Source: Vishniacozyma victoriae (taxonomy: Eukaryota; Basidiomycota; Tremellomycetes; Tremellales; Bulleribasidiaceae). Taken from it: a DNA stretch of 64,000 nucleotides. A model generated the notes under the pieces. That model searched no databases, was not told the origin of the DNA, and worked only from the letters and a program-made list of their open reading frames with translations. This document shows, piece by piece, positions 45,018 through 55,659 of this stretch. Both the position numbers and the translations under genes were made by a program. How positions within the stretch are numbered: the first letter of the stretch is position 1; each line of letters opens with the position of its first letter. The stretch is from assembly GCA_017654735.1 (NCBI GenBank), contig JADPYG010000088.1:5324899-5388898 (forward strand). The letters run 5' to 3'.

Positions 45018-46842
45018 ATGAATCCATCCGACGACGACAAAGTGCGAGATCTAGATATCCTCAGCCACCACGAAGATATCAACCATCTGTCGAACAACCA
45101 ATCTGGAGGGCTAGGTACTCGAGGGGACGCAGCCTTTGTCGCTGGGAAACAAGATATCGATATCGTTGATGAGGTGCTCAATAGAGTCGCCGAGGACGAT
45201 GTTATGGCTATCTCGGAGTCATCTTTGGTTCTGCGATCCCGGACTGGCCTTCGAATCGCCGGTATCATGCTTGTCATGGGTGTAAATCAGGCCGCTTACG
45301 GTGTCGACTGGGCGGTCATGGGCAACATCAACGCTTACGATACATGGCACAGCTACTTTGGCTTTGGCGATACAGGAGCCATCTTGGCAACTATCAACGC
45401 ACTGAGTGAGTGACGCTTGTTACTGACCGCTCCATTGCTGACTAGAATCAGTGCTCATCGGAAGCGTCTGTGGAGCACCATTCCTCGTCCTGTCCGATGT
45501 CTATGGACGTCGAAGTGTCAACTTTGCAGGTAACGCCTTGACTGTCATCGCTGCGATCATGCAATCCCAAGCTCCGAATCTTCCCGTCTTCATGGTCGGT
45601 CGATTCATCCTTGGCTTCGGGACCGCGTTGTGTACATCCTCGCAGTATATGGCCGAGATTGCTCCTGTCCATCTTCGAGTAAGTCGAGACCGCAAAGATA
45701 GAGGTAAAGACGAAGCTGACTTGCAGGGACGATTAGTCGGTATATTCGGCGCCTGTTTTCAGATCGGCTCTGTTGTCATGGGCGGCGCTATGGTCGGATT
45801 CTCACGATGGGACACTAGCAACTGCCTATCCTGCTTCAATGCGTTGGGCCAATTTTCGTCTGCTCGAGCATTTACTTCCTGTGTCCGGAAACCCCAAGAT
45901 ACCTCATCATGAAGGGAAGGTACGACGAAGCGCGAGCTGTCATTGCCAAGACAATGACCACACACAACGACATCAACGCCCCCATCGTCCCCATCGTCTT
46001 CCGCCAAATCGAAGAATCTCTCGAGTCTGCTACTGCGGGAACAAAGACCTTACGTGCTGCATGGGATTTCCGAGTGTTCTTTACGCGACGAGTCGCGTTC
46101 AGAACCTCCATCATCGTGGTCTACTCTTGGTAAGCTCCTTGTAGTCTCCTGCGAGGCTGTTCTGACATTTAGTTTCCAATCATGGAACGGGGGCGGTATC
46201 ATTGCTACTTATCTGACCCCGGCTCTCAAGACCGTTGGTATCACCTCGCCTCTATCGCAAACTGGTATCTCGCTCGGCACGACTGCCACCTACTTTGTCT
46301 TTACCGCTGTCGGAGCCTACTTGATCGATAAAATGAGGCGACGAACCCTTATTTTCGCCGGTCTCATTTCCTGCATCGTCACTCAAGTCGCCGTTACCAT
46401 CACCTCGTGGCAATACACCAAAACCGAAAGCACCGCGGCCGCAGGTCTTACCGTCTTCTGGGTCTTTCTTTTCCAGTCGCTCAGCGCCATGTTTATCGCC
46501 ACGATGCACAATCTATATCCCGTGGAGGTTCTATCACTTCCGCTTCGGGCCAAGGGTATGGCCTTTTACTCGATCGTTCAGTCTGCCGCCGGTGTTGTTC
46601 AAAATTATGGAATCAGTATCGGTATCGGAGAGGTCGGATACAAGATCTGGGTCGTCTATATTGTATACAACGCTTTGCAGCTGGTTGTATCCTATTTCCT
46701 GTTCCCTGAGACCTCCAAGTTGTCGCTCGAAGACATCGATCACATTTTCGAGACGCCCAAAGAGAACCCCGTCAAGCTCAGTTTACGGTTGGAGAAGGCT
46801 CGGAACGATAGGGCTCGACAGGCGGCCGAGTCAAGCGCTTGA
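45018..46842 (+). CDS. SP-family MFS sugar transporter, apparent frameshift
   Basis: MFS transporter of the lactose-permease/hexose type. The ATG at 45018 opens an acidic tail (MNPSDDDKVRD). Exons give AYGVDWAVMGNINAYD, GSVCGAPFLVLSDVYGRRSVN, FMVGRFILGFGTALCTSSQYMAEIAPVHLRGRLVGIFG, and later ETPRYLIMKGRYDEA, SWFQSWNGGGIIATYLTPAL-like segments (pieces across introns), YPVEVLSLPLRAKGMA and LFPETSKLSLEDIDHIF. Between GFSRWDTSN (frame 1) and LPILLQCVGPIFVC (another frame), at about 45813-45835, the frame changes without a plausible intron: the only acceptor would need a 26-nt intron, or a weak 47-nt one that deletes a conserved helix. It may be a pseudogene, a strain-specific lesion or a sequence error. 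It likely served import for the fucosidases. Confidence 0.78.
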
Positions 46843-47020
46843 AGGAGAAAGCCTTTGAAAGACCAGAGACGTGACTGGAGATGTGGAATATGGCTCATTT
46901 GTAGCGGCCGTGGTTTTTATGGACATACACGTATGGCTAGTATGCTTCGGGCCTTTAAACGGCTGTAACGAATATGTATTTATTGTTAGTCAGGAAAATC
47001 GCCGGAATTCAGCCGGAGCA

Positions 47021-47030
47021 TCTATTTAAA
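47021..47030 (+). promoter_or_regulatory. TATA-like element upstream of GDSL esterase
   Basis: TCTATTTAAA about 50 bp before the ATG at 47075, at a plausible place for a core promoter element. It is preceded by AGCCGGA words. Confidence 0.4.
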
Positions 47031-47074
47031 TACTCACCTCGATCAATGTCGCTCAGTTCCCCAGCACTTTGATC

Positions 47075-48070
47075 ATGGCTTCTACAAGCTTCAATGACGC
47101 GTGTGTTATATTTGTGGGTGACAGATTTTCCGGTCCGAATCTAATCAGCAGGGCGATTCGATCACACAGACCAGTGCACCTGGTACATATTATCAGCTCA
47201 TATCCGAATACTACGAGAGAAGGCTGGATGTCCTCAACAGAGGCCTTAGTGGTACGGTCAAGTTGAGCTTTGAAAGCTGGGCTGATCAGCAGGCTACAAC
47301 ACTCGGCTTGGATTGGCAGCGTTAAAGCGGATCCTGGCACCCAAGGACCAACGACGACAGGAGATTCGGCTGCTGACGATATGGTTTGGTAGGTGAGGTG
47401 TATCAAAACGGAGCTGACGCTGAGGCGCCAACGATGCGACGACGCCCCCTAGTGGTCAGCATGTCTCACTGGAAGACTATCAGACCAACCTTCGAGAGAT
47501 GATCGCTTTGCTTACCTCTCCAACTTCGGTATACTACTCTCCGACGACGAAGATCGCCCTCATCACCCCTTCACCGTTTCTCGAAAAGATGTGGAGGGTA
47601 CAACATGTCGCTTGGGCTATCAGAGAAGGTCGAGCTAGCACCGAAGAGGAAGCAGTGTATGGATCTGAACGATTCTCGGCAGTGACGCAAGAATACGCTT
47701 CGGCATGCAAAGATGTTGCCGACGAGATGGGTGTTGAGTGCGTAGACATTCACTCCGGTATGATATCGGCAGCCGGGGGATCCGCCGAGAGTCAGCTCGG
47801 GAAGTACTACACGTCAGCTCCCAATCAATGGGCTGCGATCACTGCTGACACAGCAGAGACGGGCTACACCTGACACCCGAAGGCTACGACGCTGTCTTTT
47901 CGATGGTCAAAGATACAATCAACACATCTCTCCCGGAGCTCGTACCCGAGAACATGGCATCTTCCATGCCCGACTATTCCGACTTCGTGGGGACCAATGA
48001 GGACGAGCTGATTGCGCGATGCCAAACGCAATACAAAAGTTCGGTTAAGAGTCTTGTAGAGCTTGCTTGA
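47075..48070 (+). CDS. GDSL esterase, IAH1-like
   Basis: SGNH/GDSL hydrolase of the isoamyl-acetate-hydrolysing esterase (IAH1) group. A first intron (GTGGGT...CAG, ending near 47150) joins MASTSFNDACVIF to GDSITQTSAPGTYYQL, restoring the catalytic-serine motif; without it the motif is lost. Further introns near 47250, 47390 and 47820 join RGLSG to YNTRLGLAALKR, TIWFGA to NDATTPPSGQHV (the GAND oxyanion motif) and KYYT to DGLHLTPEGYDAVF (catalytic Asp/His). About 250 aa. No signal peptide. In this island it could remove acetyl groups from imported oligosaccharides before or after fucosidase action (inference). Confidence 0.87.
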
Positions 48071-48133
48071 TCGATTCGATGGGTCTGATCGGCATGAACC
48101 AGACTCGTCGACACCCGCGGATGCATCGCCTGA

Positions 48134-49857
48134 TCATCTATCTACAAGCTGAAATGTAATGCACCCGGGCATTGGCCCGAGGAGCGTGGAGATACCCAAT
48201 AGCCCATTCTCTCCTATCGCGATAGGTCTACCCAGAGTCTGCGCCGACGTGCGGTCGACGGTCTGCCAGTCGGCCAGCAATTTTACCTGTCCTTCCAGAT
48301 CGCCAGAGTCGACATAGGCATATACTTCTTTGCCTTTTTTCAACCATCGGACCCAATCCGTCCCAATCTCTTCGTCCCCACCTTCAGTACCGACGGGCTT
48401 GGCGGTTGACGCCTGAACTCGTCGAGTGCCATCAATGCTGCCGTGGGCTTTCATCCAGTCGCCCATACCTTCGAGACATCTTCTCTGGACGAGAGGTATA
48501 TTACCAGCTGCATCCGGCCCTACGTTCAAAAGAAGATTTCCTCCGCGAGAAGCGACGTGAAGCAGGAAACGAATCGCTTGACGAGGGCTCATCGAGTGCG
48601 AGTCGTCCTCGTTCTGGTTGTATCCAAATGACAAACCGACTACTGAATCAATGCCGGTCCTAGCCACGTGTGACAGAACTCACTACCCCTGCATGCTTGC
48701 CATGCCGTATCGATCTTGTCTGGATCGACTCCCATACCGTACTCCTCAGTCTTGAAATCCCAGTGGGTCTTTCCAAATCGATCTAGGAGATTAGCGCAGC
48801 TCTGGGTCGCGGACCTCACCATTGATCAATGATTCCGGGTTCGCTTCATAGAGTGAATCTAATAAGGTCTCGACACTGTGCGGTCCAGGAGCCACACCAC
48901 TTGAAATCAGCATAAGCCCCATATCCCTTTTGGACATACGCTTCCGGCCAGCTGACGTCTCCCCATAAGAAATATGGCTTGTGACGTTTGATCAAATCTT
49001 GACACTGCTCCCATGCGTACTTGTTGTAATCGACAGCCTCGAGGCCAGGTCGCGACCGCTGATGAGTGTCCCACGGCTCCGATGTGGGCCAGAAATGCCA
49101 ATCAATGCCGCTAACAAGTAAACACCTCTTCGAGAACAAGGTCACCTACGTCGAATAGTATACCCCGAATTTCATGGCTTCCTCTTTGCAGGCCTGATCC
49201 CATTCGGCCATAAAGTCGCGTCGCGGACCTCGCTTCACAGTGTTGCGACCCTCGGTCCCAGGTGCGTCCCAAAGGGTTATACCGTCCTACGAAGTGTTAA
49301 CCCGCTACTTTGACTCTGATTTGCCAACTCACATGATGTTTACTAGTGGGTATGAGAAAGGTTGCTCCCGCTCTTTTAAACAACCGTACCATGTCATGGG
49401 CGTCGAAGGCCTCTGCTTTCCAAGAGTCGAGGAAGTTGTCGTACGGAGCGTCTTTGTACACCTTTTCGTGATGTTTCGCGGCCGGCAGACCGGGGAACCG
49501 AATAGTATTGAAGTACCATTCAGAGTAGGGCGTGTGTGAATAGCTAGAGCCTCAGATCGATCCAGAGAGACTCGCACCAATCGTCTGGGCAGACTCACTG
49601 ACTATCAGGCGGAAGGTCTCCGGACTTGCTAAGGGTCTCGGCCCATGCAGGTACAGCGTATGCTCTGGTCTATCAGCGGAGACCCCGCTCACAAAGACTC
49701 ACCCCCAGTGGATGAAGATGCCCAGTTTAGAATCATTGAACCACTCTGGAGTCGCTCGCGATGCGAATCTTTCATAGTTTGACGCCCTTGAATAGGTCAA
49801 TTCGCCATGAGGGTCTTCCCAGACACCGAGCGCTGCCTCTGTATTTGCTGATGACAT
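48134..49857 (-). CDS. Alpha-L-fucosidase, GH29 (no signal peptide)
   Basis: Retaining alpha-L-fucosidase of family GH29. The ATG at 49857 opens MSSANTEAALGVWEDP, with no signal peptide, so a cytosolic enzyme is predicted. Conserved pieces: WFNDSKLGIFIHWG joined to AYAVPAWAE, YSEWYFNTIRFP, the substrate-binding SKHHDGITLWDAPG, FGVYYS / GIDWHFWP, and YFLWGDVSWPEA with the probable nucleophile Asp. Later segments are FGKTHWDFKTEEYGM, VVGLSFGYNQNED and GGNLLLNVGPDAAGNIPLVQ. Several 40-50 nt introns (for example near 49690, 49580, 49300 and 48690) are needed. It has a different fold and mechanism from the GH95 enzyme 4 kb away, so the two may cover different linkages. Confidence 0.9.
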
Positions 49858-50574
49858 CTTGCCAAGTTCTGCTGTGATTTCCAGGTTACACAACCTTCTC
49901 AAGCAAAGTCGATATACAATTCATCACTAGACAGATACGCCTTGGCCCTCGCATGACCCATCGGACCGACGCTTCTCCGTACACGCAAATTGTCCCCACT
50001 ACAAAGCGGCGCGTTAGCCGGCAACACTCCCTCTGCCTCTCAGCGTGTTGCGGAGGTTTGCAATGTCGTGCCTGCGCCTTGAACACGCCTGGCAATTATT
50101 CCGCCGGCTAGAGTGGGGCGGCGGAGATAACTCCACTCTTAGTGGAGTCGGTCATTGGTGAAGAGTCTTGATCCTTATCGCAACCGGGATTTGCAATGGG
50201 CTAAAAGTGAAAAAGCTTGTTCGGCGCCTACGCCGAATGAGCGATTTAGTGTATCTTGAACTCGATCGCTGGCGCTGGAGCGGCGTTCAGTCTCTCTGGG
50301 TATCCACCATACTCGTCCTTGACCTTACTGTTTGACGCCTTACCAGCGAATCGTCTGAAGCCCGGCACTCGGAGACGTCGGAACCCGTACGGAAACATTA
50401 AGAGTCCCACCAGCTTCCCCACCCATCCCACTACTTTCTACTATCTTGACGACCAGGACCCATATAGATATAGACTCGGTAGTGTGATCGCTCCCAACGC
50501 ATCGACTCAATCAGAAGCCTCACATCAAGGTCAGTCACATAGCGGCCGGAGTCTGTCAATGACTAATAATCCAG
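49858..50574. other. Divergent promoter, GH29 / UNC93-like gene
   Basis: 717 bp between start codons. It holds several GC-rich words (CCGCCGGCTAG, GGGGCGGCGG) and the inverted repeat at 50130-50148. A plus-strand ORF (50256-50594) overlapping the start has no domain and is probably the 5' leader. Confidence 0.5.
50130..50148. promoter_or_regulatory. 8-bp inverted repeat in divergent promoter
   Basis: ACTCCACT-CTT-AGTGGAGT is a perfect 8-bp inverted repeat with a 3-nt centre, about 270 bp upstream of the GH29 start and 430 bp from the UNC93-like start. Plausible dimer-binding site for a regulator of the island. Confidence 0.4.
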
Positions 50575-52508
50575 ATGACAGACATCGAAGATAACAAAGC
50601 CGACCTTGAAAAGACTCAAGTGTCGGCAGTTCACGATCAAGAGAGACTCGCCGAAGAGGATGAGCGAGCTCAGAAATCATGGCTCTATCGCATTTGGGTA
50701 CATTCATGCGACCGATCCGCCCTGAATCACGCTGATGTCCCAGACCACATCTTGGTTCCAGATAATACAGGTCTCCGTTGCCGCTTTCTGCATCCCTGGC
50801 ATGTACAACGCCATGAGTGGTACCGGCGGTGGTGGTAATGTGGATCGTGAGTCCTGATCGTGTCTGGTAAAACTTCAGCTGACAATCAGCATACATTGCT
50901 GCGCAATCTTCCGTAGCGATCACGGCTGTTGGTGCCGCCTCCTACCTTACGATCTGTGTTCCTGTATTCGAGATCCTTGGGGTACGTACCATGGGTATTG
51001 GAGGTGAGTTCCGCGATCTATCTGGTGCGTCTAGATCTAACTCAGTGGTAGGTTGGACGTATGCTCTGTATGCCGGATCGCTCCTCAACTTTTCCAAACA
51101 TGGTAATGGGGCATTCGTGATCGCGTCTGGTGCACTCCTCGGTCTAGGAAGCGCTTTCTTCTGGCTGGTGCAAGGGGCCGTCATAATCTCATAGTGAGTT
51201 GATAGTTGGCGTCAATTTAGAGTCTGCTTAATCCTTTTCAGCCCACTACCACATCAGAAGGGCCGAGCGATCGCTCTCTTCTGGATCATCTTTAATATGG
51301 GAGGGGCCATAGGCGCCTTCATCGCTTTTGGTCAGACTTATGGCAAGGAGGCCAGCGGTACTTTGGCTCCGTCCACTTACTGGGGTAGGTTGTTGTACCG
51401 ATTATGTGGTCCCGGGACTGAATATCGTAGCTTTCATCGCGATCATGATCGTCGGTGCGATCATTGCGTTGTGCCTCGCTCCGCCCTGGCTCGTCGTTCG
51501 ATCGGATGGTTCTCGAGCTGGCCACAACCCCAAGCTGGCCGAAGAACGGAATGAGACTTTCCAACAAAAGTTTGTAAGGATCGTCAAACGAGAATTTTTT
51601 TCGGTGCTTGCCATCCGACACGAGAAAAGGTAGAGGGTCATTCGTCGCGCTGCGGTTCAGACAATGCTGATAATTGAGATTGTTCTTCCTCATCCCGATG
51701 TTTGCCGGAGCCAATTGGTTCTACTCGTATCAGCAGAACATTATGAACGGGCTGTCTTTCGACCTCGATGGACGAACGCTGTAAGCAATTCCCTCTTGCG
51801 AGGTCTCTGTTGACGCTCATTACAGGAACTCGGCTCTGTACTGGCTGGCACAGATGTTTGGAGGGTTTATCATGGGATGGCTATGTGATGTGCCTTGGCT
51901 CAGTCGGCCAAAGCGTGCTCTTGTTGCTTGGGCAGTGCTTTTTATCTACAGCAATGCGGTAATGGGCGGTGGCCTCGCTTTCGAAAACTTGCGAGAGGCA
52001 AACCCACCAGCATTCATCGCGATGCATTCTGGGAAGTACGCTGGAGGAGCAATGCTCTACTTCTTTTACGGCATGCTCGATTCGCTCTGGCAAGGTGTAA
52101 GTGAACCTTTATGTATCGCGGGTGTTCATGCTGACTCCTACAGTACGTTTATTGGCTACTAGGCGCCATGTGCTCGACCCCCGAGCTGGCAGGGAAATTG
52201 GTCGCTGTTTTTAAGGTGGCTCAGTCGATCGGTGCAACGGTAGCCTATCAGCTCACTGCCGATAATGTTTCTGAACGAGGCCAGTTTATCAGCAACTGGG
52301 TCGTTGCAGCGGGTACGCTTCTGGTAGCTCGTAAGTTCTCGACTAAATCGGAACGGAGAGTATCACTGACACTTTAGTCCCCGCTGTTCTCAAAATCACC
52401 GAGCCAACCGAGGAGGAGGCCCGAGGAGGGATGACTCAGGGTGAAAAGGTGGATCTCGTCCATGAAGACTTTAGAAAGGTTGGAGCGGAGCTCGGAGAAA
52501 GCAAGTGA
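50575..52508 (+). CDS. UNC93-like MFS transporter
   Basis: Fungal UNC93-like (DUF895-type) membrane protein of the MFS superfamily. The ATG at 50575 opens an acidic tail (MTDIEDNKADLEKTQ). After an intron come IIQVSVAAFCIPGMYNAMSG and the family helix PYIAAQSSVAITAVGAASY. Further exons: GWTYALYAGSLLNFSKHGNG, PLPHQKGRAIALFWIIFNMGG, and after an intron with branch site CTGAT near 51680 LFFLIPMFAGANWFYSYQQN. Then NSALYWLAQMFGGFIMGWLCD, YFFYGMLDSLWQG and AGKLVAVFKVAQSIGATVAYQ. About eight introns. Members have unknown substrates; its place between fucosidases and another transporter suggests export or import of a sugar (inference). Confidence 0.85.
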
Positions 52509-52912
52509 GGCGTACTTTCGGTCGCTAGGATCAAGATATGTCCCTCGGCTACTGCTGTGGAGCGTGATATAGGTCTTGTAGGAAGGATCAGGTGTTTAAT
52601 TATCGATCGTTGTGAAGATTAGCTTGGATGCATATTCGAAGATGAGAATCCAGCCTCGCAATCAACTTTGAACCCTGGACTGCTATCAGACCTTCAATCC
52701 TCCCCTGCAATACCTAGGTTTCACGCGATAGTTGAGTATATCGCTCACAATCTGCACCAGCATCAATCCAATAATCGGTCTTTGGCTCGAGGATTGATCG
52801 CATCGCATACATTTTTAGCTAGTTGGTAGCCACACTCTTCGTACATGCTCAATACAAGACATAATCGATTTTCTCCAGCCTCCTTCGATCCCCCATATAG
52901 TCCTGTCGAGGT
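52509..52912. other. Convergent spacer
   Basis: 3' flanks of the UNC93-like gene and the next MFS gene. Nothing recognisable beyond presumed UTR sequence. Confidence 0.45.
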
Positions 52913-54696
52913 CTAGGTGTGATGTACATGAGGTCCCCGACTATCGGCCACAGCCTGCTCGAGACATTCCTCCTTCCTCTTTTCGTTATCGAACAGCTCG
53001 ATACGTCCAGCTTCCAATTCAATTGCCTTCTTCTCCCTTCTTCGACTCTCAGCAAGAGCCACCACAGAGATTACATTAGGAGCATCGATAAAGACTTGGT
53101 CGATCTCTTCAACACTGAGGGCTGTGGTCTCGGGGTAGAAGAAGTACACCGCGGGAACGATACTACCAGCGACGACGGCCCAGACAAGATAGAACTTCCA
53201 GCCAAGGCTCTGGAAACCGAGAGGAGTGCAAACTGTTCTTTAGCATGATGCGGTCTATGGCGGATGGACGGACTTACGGACAATCACGAATGCCGATAGC
53301 CAGTGCGTAGCGGTGGAAACCCCGGAAGCGGGGGCGCGGTATCGAGTCGTGATGACCTCCTGGGAGTAAAGAAAGTTGACACCAAGGAAACCCATAGGGA
53401 AGAAAGCGACAAAGATGAAGGCAAATACAATGGCGATGTAGGCCGGGATGAGATTGTCGTCGAGGACCTGGGATCCGCAGATCGCTAAGCAGAACTGCCA
53501 ATCAGCAAATAGCTGCGGAATCTAGATGTACAGAAGACTCACCATGCAGGTGCTCATGCCGGCACCAGAGATCATCAATAGTTTCCTTCTTCCAGCCCTT
53601 TCGATCAAGAAGAAGGGGATGGCACAGCAAAGTAACTTGAAAGTCAGATCGCTGGCTCCGAGAATTTTGGACATGTTGTGAGATAGACCGATGGTTGTAA
53701 AAAGAGTTTCGGCATAGTAGGTGATCAATGCCGAACCAGACATGGTAGAGTAAAGCTGAGTTGCCGAAGCGATTAAAAGTCGATAAACAATCTTTTCTCG
53801 ACCGTACTTGAAAAGACTTGTGAAGGAGGCCTTTTCCGCATAGATGTCGTTCATCGAAGTGATGGACGTCAAGATGAAGTCAACGTGTTCCGAATCGACC
53901 TCGACGTCGTCGATCACTGCGATGACCTGTCGAGCTTCTTCATATCGCCCTTTCAAAGCGAGCCACCGAGGAGATTCGGGAAAGGACAAGGTGAATGCGA
54001 CAACAACGAGAGATAATATACCGGTGGTCATACTGAGATTTAGCTCCACCTGTCTGCCCATGCCAATCCTCAACTCACCATGGCAGTCGCCAATTATACG
54101 ACGATTGGGTATCGATCAGAGAGAAACCAAAAGTAAGCCAGGATGACATGGCAGCCCCTGCTGCGATACACACACCATCAACAATGACGTGATGGCCCCG
54201 CTTTGTCACTTTCGAAGTCTCGGATTGCCATACAGGTACCGTCGAGGTCATCATTCCAAGACCCGCTCCGAGAACGACTACCGGTCAGCTACTGCGATCT
54301 GGAAGCGAACGACTTACTTCGCGAGACTATCAACTGCGCCAGACTGAATGCAGCGCACTGCAGAACGGTACCCGCCACTCCAACAAGAGCTCCCATGAGG
54401 ATAGTATATCGTCTTCCAAACCTGTTCCCAAAGTACATTGTGCTAAGACAGCCGAGGGTAGCGCCAAGATTCAGAGAGGCGACGGTCGTTCCCTTGATCA
54501 AGGAATTGTGGGTCTTGACCATTCCATGAGTGGTGGATACGTTGATTTGTGGAAACTGGGTATAGACAGAGTGGTATCCGGTGATCCCGCCAAAGAATGA
54601 CAGAGAAAACCCCATCGCGAGAAAAACGGGTACAACGACGCAAAAGTTCATGAGCCGCTGGAGAGGTTCACCTCGTTTGCCTAATAGAGTGTACAT
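52913..54696 (-). CDS. SP-family MFS sugar transporter
   Basis: Second SP-family transporter of the island, intact in the exons I can follow. The first in-frame ATG is at 54696 (MYTLLGKRGEPLQRLMN); the open frame extends further upstream without an ATG. Landmarks: FSLSFFGGITGYHSVYTQFP, TTVASLNLGATLGCLSTMYF, GNRFGRRYTILMGAL, the PESPRWLALKGRYEEARQ loop, ASATQLYSTMSGSALITYYAE, FLIERAGRRKLLMISG, then after an intron near 53520 FCLAICGSQVLDDNLIPAY, and FYPETTALSVEEIDQVFIDA. The stop is at 52913-52915. It could take over from the frameshifted transporter at 45 kb. Confidence 0.87.
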
Positions 54697-55659
54697 TCTT
54701 CCGATTGTGCGAGAGCCGATGCCGAGCAGGAGAGATAAGGCGAGGTATTCGGTGTGGGCCGCTTCGATAGGAAAGTTGAAAGGAAATGGGTTCACTCGGG
54801 TTCTGTGGGAATCGTAGAAGCGATTGGAAGAGTCATCTCCCCAAACGAGTTGTCTTTAAGCTATATGTAGCTATACGGGCAGCCTGTTCCCCTCGGGACC
54901 CAATATTGTTAGAAATCTGGAGACCGCTGATAGGTCAAGCGGCATTTGCGAAGCCGGCGTGAAGCGGGGTTGTCCAACCAAGCTCATTCGATGCTATGGA
55001 GGTGTTGCGAGCTCGGATGATGACAATCCGTGCGGACTGGGGCCACCGTTTTTGGGAGAATTGTATCGTTGCGGTACCCTGTCTGGCGGTGGAGAAATCT
55101 ATTTTGAGGTGGATTTCGACAGGTGAAATTGCTATAATTATCCTCGTTTAGGATGGTCTACTAATGGCGATCGGAAACCGGACACCCGCCGGACTTCAAC
55201 CTCCCGGACCATGTCCTATGCCTTTTCTGCTCCTCTTCGCCCATCTTTCGATCGACCGGTTTGCTGGTTCAGTGTCGTGGGCCAGACTGTCTCGCCTGGT
55301 CGTGAGAATTCAACGCTTATGTAGTAGGCAAAGCTCTACAGTCAGTCTACCCGGTGATGTTCTTCCACGCACGACGGGATACTAATCGCGAATATTGATG
55401 AGATCGTGTCTAGCCGTCACCCCGATACCGTCATGGCGACCGCCTTGACAAGTGGTCATAGTGCAAGACGGAATGAAGAAGAAAAGAAGGCCACTAGTGA
55501 CCGGATGTCGGAGTCAGATAACCCTGAGTGAGTGTGCCTGAAACCAATAGTCGCGTGACCCCATTCTTTTGTTTCGCAAAGTTCCATTCAACCACTACTC
55601 ACTCTATTCCATACGTTCATCCTCCCTCTACAACCCCTCTCGCTCCCGCCGTGAACGTC
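54697..55659. other. Spacer between SP transporter and A-T-R-R gene
   Basis: About 1 kb divergent promoter region; ORFs here lack domains. The open frame running into the A-T-R-R gene from 55528 starts with GTG, so I take it as 5' leader. Confidence 0.45.

Noticed and set aside
55528..55659. N-terminal extension of the A-T-R-R protein
   Set aside because: The extended frame begins with GTG, and the first ATG at 55660 gives a normal adenylation-domain start.
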